NCBI RefSeq assembly: GCF_020085105.1
Contig: NC_058059.1
Coordinates: 22,612,542-22,676,541 of the forward strand
Direction: 5' to 3'
DNA: 64,000 nucleotides
Origin: Siniperca chuatsi
Lineage: Eukaryota; Chordata; Actinopteri; Centrarchiformes; Sinipercidae
Each line of letters opens with the position of its first letter. The stretch's first letter is position 1. Below the pieces are notes generated by a model. The model did not search any database and was not told the origin of the DNA. It was given only the letters and a program-made list of their open reading frames with translations. A program made the translations under genes and the position numbers. Positions 56,361 through 64,000 of the stretch are shown piece after piece.

Positions 56361-58490
56361 GAAGAGGAAGTTAATCTCTAAACCCACAGTTTAGAGATGA
56401 ACAGTTCTCTGACCAAACAATTAATCGAGAAAATAATCGGCAGATAATAATAATCATTGGTTTTAGTTAGCTTAATTAGTTGCCTAATAAAAAGATAAGA
56501 CTTCCCAGGCTTCTTGTGATGTAAATGGTGAGGGAATGCAAGGCAATGAGTGGTAAAAACGTCAATCACACTGAAATGGTCCTTGAAGCAGTACTTCTGT
56601 TTGTATGTAACAGGTTGTGTGTTGCTGATGTTGATTAATCCTTGTAACTAAGAATGTTATAAAATTCTTGATAGAGAAGATGAAAGCATTTGATCAACCA
56701 GTGAACCAGAGTGCCTGAGATCATTTTTAGATAAACTGACCATGAAAAGTAATGAGATCTATATGTTACTGCCAAGAATGCACCATGGGACTGAACACAA
56801 TCTGTACTTGTTTCTCTTTCTCTCATCTTTCATTCATTATTTCTCTTTGCTTCTTTCTGTTTTTCATGTGGTAGAAATCTTTTATTTGCTGCTAGAAAGA
56901 TGTGTAAGGATAAATTATCCCCCCCACCCCCTTTCTCTGTTGTGTCTTCATTTCTACCTGTACACCTCCATTTTTCACATTAGATCTTTTTCTTCTTGTA
57001 TTTGCACGATGAAAATGATTCAGTCTATCTACTTTCTTTCTCTAGCCTGTTTTGACAGATAGTGATTTTTTAAAAATACCTTTGCATCAAACAGGCTTGA
57101 TACAGAGATGTGGGCAACTGGAGGCACAACCTCTGTACAGCATTTGTTATGTCCTCTGGTTCTGGGGGAAATCTTGACATCTTGATTTTTCTGCACACAT
57201 TTTTTTTTGCTATATTTCCTCACTGCTCTCTCCACTTTGACAGGCGGGAAACGGGCGAGGGCAGAGTTATCTTCTATTAAACTGCTGCCTTGCCATTTTT
57301 TGTGATTTATTTTTACCATGTTTTTTTCCCCTTTGCCATGCTTCCTTGAGGAAAAGGTGTTTGCGTTTCCTGAAGGACATTTCTGCAGAATTGGATTCAT
57401 ATTTTCTTTTACCACAGAGCTAAATGAGCAAAAAATTTAAAATATTTCATCCAAGAATTGACTTGACTGGAGCCCACTTTCTCTGATGTGTAGCTTGATT
57501 TGAACACAGGAAATTCAGCACAAAACGATATCACAATCCAACTGCTTCGCAAGCAGTGATGTTGATAGGTTTTCAATATAAATGACAGGTGGTCATTTGA
57601 GTGGGTCCCAGGGAAATTGAGTGGATCCCCAATAAAATTTGTGTTTTTTGACAAATTGTATTGTTAAGCTTGTGTTTGATGTTATATGGTTATAATTATG
57701 GTTATTCATGTATGTTGAAAATGTATCTGAAAATTAAGCTGAGGGAAAGGGGGGGTCATATTATACAGAGAAATATTAGCTTTTTCTTGTTGAATAAATG
57801 TTAAAAAGGGAAGGTAAAGGGGCAACGAGAATGCTGAACTTTAAAGTTTCATCATGAGTCATATCACCATCAAGCACATCATGTTTGGCCTGATCAGCCA
57901 CCGTCAGTTATCAATACAAACGCACATTATTAGACTGTAAACCATTAATCAAACCAATAACTAACCGCAGTCAACTTCAGACAACCTTATCTAAAACTTT
58001 ACCAGTTACCTAGTATTTCTGTTAAAAAAAAATATAGGCTTCATAGAGTATTAGCAGTTTGAATTAAGCTGAAGCTCCCTGCGCGCTCCGGGGAGCGCCG
58101 CTGAATTAAACACTGGCTCATAACACTGTTAATTTGCCATCTATTATGTGTGTCAGAGACGGTATTTGATACACGGTATTTTTTGATACCAAATGAACTA
58201 CCCGGTTTGCTACTTCCCGTTTGGTGTTGGAGAGATACAGTATATGCGCTGACTGTAAGAAACAGGTTTTTTTGACAGCGAGTTTTCTTTTGTTTATTCC
58301 TATGATTTCAACACAAATTTGTTGTTCACAATGTAACATTATCAGGGAAAAAATATGATGCATCCCATGGATGCGTCAACAGTGAGTTTACTGCGTTCTT
58401 TTGGATTTTAACGCCCCAGAGATGCAGGACGCGTACCTAGCAACATCACTGCAAGGTATCGTGATTTGGGCAGCTTGACTGCTTACCACG
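56360..58490. other. Gene-free stretch
   Basis: A short piece of the ATTAATCGATTA repeat at 56395-56480 (ACAATTAATCGAGAAAATAATCGG). Otherwise nothing recognised. The 128-residue minus-strand frame at 57415-57029 begins at GTG and has no domain. Confidence 0.4.
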
Positions 58491-58498
58491 TTCTCACA

Positions 58499-59010
58499 TT
58501 CAATTCAATTCAATTCAATTTTATTTATATAGCGCCAATTCATAACAGAAGTTATCTCATTGCACTTTTCCTATAGAGCAGAGCAATGCAAATACCACCT
58601 AGACATTTTTTTTTTTAATTAGAATAGTAATTGTAGTGTTAATATTAATAAATTAGTAATAATAGGAATGACAGCTATAGGAAAAATAATGTCAGTATTA
58701 GTAACAGAGCCAATAACAACAACTGTAGTAGCAGTTGTCGAGTAGGAACACGGGGGCAGCAGGTGGCCCACAACCACAGATCCAGACTCTTCAGAGGAGA
58801 GAAATGAGAAAGCACAAAACTACGGGAGAGAGAAGATGTCGAGTTAGTAACATGCAGTAATGGAATAAAAATGCATACAGATGGAGAGGGAGAGAAGGAG
58901 AGAGGAAAGAGGTGCATCATGGGAAGTGTCCCGGCAGTCTAGGCCTATAGCAGCATAACTATGGGATGGTTCAGGGCTCACCCAAGCCAGCCCTAACTAT
59001 AAGCTTTATC
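58499..59010 (-). mobile_element. L2-like LINE 3' UTR copy
   Basis: Starts CAATTCAATTCAATTTTATTTATATAGCGCC and continues with GGGGCAGCAGGTGGCCCACAA, CACAAAACTACGGGAGAGA, TGCATCATGGGAAGTGTCCC and AGCCAGCCCTAACTATAAGC. These are collinear with 13437-14150, without any ORF2 part. Confidence 0.75.
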
Positions 59011-59334
59011 AAAGCTCATGATGTGACAGCGACAGTTGGTGTCGGTAATGCACCTCTAGCTGGTTCGTCAACTGCCGCAGAAGAAGAGAGTGACAAGAAA
59101 ACATGGAGGAGGAGAGTGAAACTGTAAATACAGAGCAGGAGGAGTTGTTTTTGTTTCTATGGAAGTTCCAAATAAAGGAAGAAAATAATCAAATGTGATG
59201 AAGTACGGTATGGTTATTTGAAACCATTTCTTAAATGAATTTACAGAACAATTACTGCATCGTGATATATACCGTTACCGTGATATAAAATGACATATAC
59301 CGTGATAGAAGATTTTGGCCATATCGCCCACCCC

Positions 59335-59640
59335 TCCTTCCAGGGTTGGAGGCTTAATTCCCTAGAGCAAGGCAGTAAAGACCGCCAGGGTTAGATGTTC
59401 AGATGCACGGTAATGCCTGGAAATTCATTTCTCTAAAGTAAGGCACCTATAGTGCCAGGGTTGGAATGCTGGTCACACCAACATTTAAAACGGCGATTCC
59501 ACTTCCCTAGAACACAGCACTACTAACGCTGCCAAGGTTGAAAGTTCAGTTCTATAGTGCAAGACACTAACACAACCAGAGTTAGAGGTTTAGTTCCATA
59601 ACAAGCCGCCAACTCTCCTCTTACAAGCGTGATGTGGCCA
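59335..59640 (+). repeat. Degenerate tandem array, about five units
   Basis: Units begin GCCAGGGTTGGAGGCTTAATTCCC-like near 59340, 59385, 59455, 59531 and 59575, each followed by CTAGAGCAAGGCA-like words. Unit length ranges from 44 to 76 nt. Confidence 0.5.
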
Positions 59641-59899
59641 TCAGCGCTAAAGTGATTAGTTGATTGTTAAACTTCTGGATCGACAGAAAATTAATCACTG
59701 ACAATTTGAATTTGAAGATTTGCTTTTCAGTGCAGTGACAATTCCATTAAATGTTTACTATTTTATGTCTCTAATTAAAGTACCAAACATAACATTGTTT
59801 TCTTTTATGCTTTCAAAAAAAAGCTGTTTTAAATATCACTTTGTGCTTTGGGAACTTTTGACAGGCATCGTATTAGTCCTCTGATAAATCAGTGTTGAC

Positions 59900-62860
59900 C
59901 AAAATTGTGTACAATATGCACTGAAAGACATATTTATTACTACTTGAATGTTTTTAGGAAGTGTTTATTTGTCTGGAAATCAGACTGTGTCTGTGCTGTA
60001 AAATGAAGCAGCAGATTAGAAACTAATTGCAGCTTATTAATAATGAATATAACCAGCAGCAGTGGATGTACTGTATTCACAGAAATACCACACTGGGGAG
60101 TACGCTGTGTGTGTGTGTGTGTGTTTGTGTGCGAGGGTTTTGTTTTTGTCTCAAATGTTGGATCATCATCTTTTAGAGTGCTAGAATAGTATATATCAGA
60201 CAATGATATGTCGGCCAGTATTCTTTAAAAAAAATAATCAAATGGGGAACATAGTTCATTGCTTTCACTGTTGTTATAAATATGATTTTGGAGGGAGTTT
60301 ATGAAAAAAAAATTTAAGGCTGTTTCCTGAATTTTTTATCTATTTCTATTTCATAACAGAAGTTATGTTCTGGCAGCATGGACTGGGCTTCATGTTGGGA
60401 AATAAAATGGTAATACTTTATTTTACAGGTCTTTAATTTCCTATAAGTTATGTCATCTGGTACTAATTAAAGGGAAAATGGAGACAAAGTTCTCAGTCAG
60501 TATTTCTAAAATCCTGACACTGGCCCTGAATGTGGCCTACTTTACAGTGAAATAAAACCAGAGACCATCATAATAGATTAAAAATCACTAAAGTACTTCC
60601 CATAAAATGAATCCTGCATGTGATAATGATTGACTATTATTTCTAAGTAAAAGCCAGGCTGAAAAGAAAAAGTTGCCTAGATCATCAAACTGCCTCAACA
60701 ACCCAACAGCTTCAGAGCTATTGGTAGTTATATAGCTCAGTAATTTAATCAGAATTCTTATTTGTATTCAACTGTAAAACTCGCTAAAAAACCTCTTTTA
60801 ATTTTTTTTTTTTAGATCAACCATATCTGACTTCTTTTCAGAAGTTCTAAGGGCTGTGAGGTTTTTATATTACTTGTGTTGATCCCTCATCTCCCCTCGC
60901 TTGCTGTGAGGAGTTTGCTTGATGTACATCAGAAGTCTCTGCACGGCTCATTGTAGGAACGGCTTCAAGGGAAAACTGCAAGTTTGGATACAAGCAAACC
61001 GAAAGAGAGCTGAGTGAGAGAGGGGTAGAAAGGGAGAAGCAGCAGGAGAGAAGAGCAAAGGATGAATGAGATTCAAGGTGAAAGAGCGGAGAAAAAGGTA
61101 ACGAGAGAGAGAGAGATAAGGTGAAAGGAAGGATGAGTGTAACACATGATGTTATTTGAGGTTGAAACGCATTGCAAACTGAAAAGTCTGAAAGAACAAA
61201 CACTGCCACTTTAGACATCCAGTCACATCCAGTCAGATCTTACATAACCTAGTAGTAAGTCACAAATTAGGGTGACTAGAGGAATATGGATCAAATCTAT
61301 GTACTTCATTACATTGAGGCAAAACATCTTGTTAATTAAAGTTTGCCATAAAGCAGATGTGCAGATTGATTTGCATCATAGACCTTTTTCACAGTAGACA
61401 TTTTGACATGCCAAAGTAGGAAAAGCACAGGTGTTACTAACACAAAGTTTACTGACAAATTGGGCTGGACAAAAAAGGCTAGCTATTTTTAGTCAAATGT
61501 AATGTACATGATAGCTGGCTACATTAGCTGTCTTGGGTCAGTCTGGTAAACTGTAACACGAATGGTGTATGTGTGATGTTTACCCGCAGCAGTTTTCTGA
61601 GACTGTTGTGAGTCAAGGTGGCTAGCTGGCTCTGGCTAACTTGTAGTAAATCATGATGAAACAGTCATATCTACTCAAGTGACTGACTGACTGAAAAAAG
61701 ACCCTCTTGGTTTGTGTTTGTTGTTGAGATATCATGTCTGGGTGAAGTCATGGGAGTCAGCTGAACAGTATTTGGATTCTCCTTTGTTCAAAGTTTATCT
61801 CTGCAGACCGGAGACTTTTGAGAGGGTGTGGTAACTGTCAATCATTTTTTAATTTGGCCAATCAGAGGCTTACAGTCCACTGTCAAAAACTAATTTCACC
61901 AATACAAACAACTCACGCTCCAGCCATCGCTTGTTTTGTATGGACAACTTTTCAACTAGCTAGCTTATCAACTCCTTGAGCCAATGGGGGTTGAGCCATA
62001 GACTATATGAGCATGTGTAGTAGGGTTCCATTGTATGAATTAGGCTACGTAAACATTCACTTATTTCACCTTAGCAGTCCACCAAATTCTGTTTCTGCAC
62101 AAATTTGAGGCGAGAAGCTTGAATTTTTTTTTTTCATTTATGGCCATATTGTCCAGCTCAGTTACAAGGTATATTTTGTTATATCACTCAATGCAATCCT
62201 TCTTCTACAAAATACGTTTATATATAAATACTAATTTGCTTTGGAGGATATGTAATTGCTGCCTTGATTACACTCACTGGCAGTGTTCTTTTCCAGAAGT
62301 TCAGGACTTTGACACCAGATTCCGGGGTTCACGTTCTCCTTGTGGTTAGGTGTAGGATACTTGGTTAAGGTTAATGAAAGATGGTGATTTTGTTTAAATA
62401 TGGAAGAAGTCAACACATCCTGTCTCATGCTTCAAGTCATTGTTGACTTTTTCAATATTTAACTAAAATCACATCTTTCCCAACCTTAACCAAGTGTTTT
62501 GAGTTAAGGTTGATCAGTATTTTGTATTAAGTGATGAAATTGCTGGTGTTTTACAGACATATTTCAAATTTCAAAATCCATTACAACATAATATGCAAAC
62601 ACTTGAGACTGTAAGTATTGATGGTTCAGAAAACTGATGAGGTAACAGATGTTTTTTGTGGAGGGGTGTGGTAACTATCAACATCTGTTACCACTGATTA
62701 GGTAACAGATGTTTTTTGTGGAGTCTGCATGAGCTAAAAGAAAAACCTGTTATGAGTATAAACCCTACATGTAATGCATAGCCAGGGAAGGATGGAGGTT
62801 TAATGCATGAGAAAAGGGGGAGTGACAAAGAAAGAGAAAAAGCAGAGAGAGGGAGGAAAG
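59900..62860. other. Gene-free stretch before the candidate exon
   Basis: No supported gene. TG run at 60107-60130. 62640-62725 carries a 23-nt direct repeat (GGTAACAGATGTTTTTTGTG) and one inverted piece. 62790-62925 is purine-rich (GAGA) and could be 5' UTR of the next entry. Confidence 0.4.
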
Positions 62861-62925
62861 ACTAGTTGCCTGGTGACGGAGGCAGAAGGAGAGAAAGGAG
62901 AGAGAAGGTGAAGAAGAGAGAGAAA

Positions 62926-63042
62926 ATGAGGAGAGGTGTGGTGTTGTTTTTCAAGTGCAAAGAGTTACTGGTCACGATGCTACATCTGCTGCTGTCATCC
63001 CTCCCACTGCACTCTCTGGCTTTCTCAGAAGATGAAGAAGAG
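62926..63042 (+). CDS. Candidate first coding exon with a signal peptide, gene continues beyond the window
   Basis: ATG at 62926 (or in-frame ATG at 62977) opens a frame with a basic start (MRRGV), a strongly hydrophobic core (MLHLLLSSLPLHSLAF) and an acidic mature start (SEDEEE). The frame reaches GAG|GTGTTG at 63042, a possible but weak phase-0 donor; read through it stops at 63078. It would suit a secreted or membrane protein with a 5' UTR exon such as 46380-46722. The end FSEDEEEV loosely recalls the start of mature BOC, whose human gene neighbours CFAP44, but gene orientation would differ and I do not assign it. Could be chance. Confidence 0.35.
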
Positions 63043-63179
63043 GTGTTGGCTCTTAATTTTATTTTTGTGTCTTTTTGAATGATTTATGGTTTTAATTGTT
63101 ATAATGAGGGTGTGTGTTCAATCTGGCAGATTGCAAATCAGATTTTTGGCATTTTCAGACTGCAGCTTTTACGATGGCT

Positions 63180-63712
63180 AGAGGGAGGCACAATGCAAAG
63201 ACCACATAGAATTTTTATTTTTTTAAATAGTAGAATAGTAATTGTAGTGTTAATATTAATAAATTAGTAATAATAGGAATGACAGCTATAGGAAAAATAA
63301 TGATAATAATGAGTATTAGAAACAGAGCCAATAACAACAACTGTAGTAGCAGTTGTTGAGCAGGAACACGGGGACAGCAGGTGGCCCACAACCACAGATC
63401 CAGACTCTGCAGCTCCGGAGGCAGAAATACCTGCTGAAAGCGACAGAAGAAGAGAAAAGAGAAACGAGAAAGCATGAGAACTACAGGAGAGAGAAGATGT
63501 TGAGTTAGTAACATGCAGTAATGGAATAAAAATGCATACAGATAGAGAGGGAGAGAAGGAGAGAGGAAAGAGGTGCATCATGGGAAGTCTCCCGGCAGTC
63601 TAGGCCTATAGCAGCATAACTATGGGATGGTTCAGGGCTCACCCAAGCCAGCCCTAACTATAAGCTTTATCAAAGGGGAAAGTCTTAAGTCTACTCTTAA
63701 ATGTGGAGATGG
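63180..63712 (-). mobile_element. L2-like LINE 3' UTR copy
   Basis: GGGAGGCACAATGCAAAGACC, CAGCTCCGGAGGCAGAAATAC, TGCATCATGGGAAGTCTCCC, AGCCAGCCCTAACTATAAGC and AAAGTCTTAAGTCTACTCTTAAATG are collinear with 13700-14190. The terminal tail is missing. Confidence 0.75.
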
Positions 63713-63960
63713 TGATGCTGTTTGGTGCTGAGCAGGCAGTGTACAGTGGGTTTGTGGGTTTTTGGAGCTTTTTCACGGGCTGAACAGCTAAACAATGAGC
63801 TGAAACTCAATATAAATCCCAGTAAAGCCGAGAGGAGCTCCAGATTCAGGTGATAATTCTCTGTAGGTTCGTCACAACAAGCGACCCCTTTCACAGTATC
63901 ATTTGTTACGTTGTTGTTATAAAATCATCACTTATAGCTGCTTTAAATACATCCTCAGTT
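63713..63960 (-). repeat. Foldback-family arm
   Basis: GTTTGGTGCTGAGCAGGCAGT, GATAATTCTCTGTAGGTTCGTC and GCGACCCCTTTCACAGTATCA match the left arm at 26010-26420 in the same sense. It abuts the LINE tail at 63712. Confidence 0.55.
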
Positions 63961-64000
63961 CTTAGCATGTGTGTGTATGATTGTGTCTGGATTTAGCTTC

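Noticed and set aside
57029..57415. 128-residue minus-strand open frame
   Set aside because: Begins at GTG, basic random composition, no homologous pattern.
62926..63042. Firm assignment of the signal-peptide exon to BOC
   Set aside because: Only a vague similarity at the mature start; human BOC and CFAP44 are tail-to-tail, which would not fit the orientation here.

Overview
This is a window of vertebrate nuclear DNA, most likely from a ray-finned (teleost) fish. The evidence is small GT-AG introns packed with CA/TG microsatellites, many fish-type repeats (Tc1 transposons, L2-like LINEs with a shared 3' tail, tRNA-derived SINEs, foldback MITEs), a fintrim-type TRIM gene and a decayed Polinton/Maverick element. 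The species cannot be named from the sequence.

Layout. (1) 73-27563, plus strand: 33 exons of CFAP44 (WDR52), an axonemal WD40/coiled-coil protein. All exon phases join into one open frame ending in TGA. The 5' end lies outside the window. The introns hold most of the mobile elements of the left half. (2) 27.6-32.1 kb: gene-poor repeat relics. (3) 32295-33077, minus strand: an intronless, intact BRCC3/BRCC36 gene (JAMM deubiquitinase). (4) 34908-36563, minus strand: an intronless TRIM (RING, two B-boxes, coiled coil, B30.2/SPRY) of the fintrim/TRIM25-like type, with an ISRE-like site just upstream. (5) About 38.1-43.1 kb, plus strand: a dead Polinton/Maverick (adintovirus-like) block with pieces of a protein-primed family B DNA polymerase, a packaging-type ATPase and small late-type ORFs. 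It is broken by frameshifts, by a LINE flanked by a 19-bp duplication, by a SINE, by a short LINE-tail element and by a 0.6-kb unknown insert. (6) 43-64 kb: no gene proven. A GC-rich candidate 5' exon ends at a strong splice donor (46.38-46.72 kb), and a candidate signal-peptide exon lies at 62.93-63.04 kb. Both could belong to one plus-strand gene that continues past the window. The rest is AT-rich intergenic or intronic sequence with repeats.

The three recognised host genes do not form a pathway: CFAP44 serves motile cilia and sperm flagella, BRCC3 K63-deubiquitination in DNA repair and inflammation, and the TRIM probably antiviral ubiquitin ligation. I found no convincing new multi-gene system. 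The most notable signals are AC-rich 5' / TG-rich 3' intron ends in CFAP44, the nested history of the Polinton relic, two long foldback elements and a LINE copy with an inverted 5' part.
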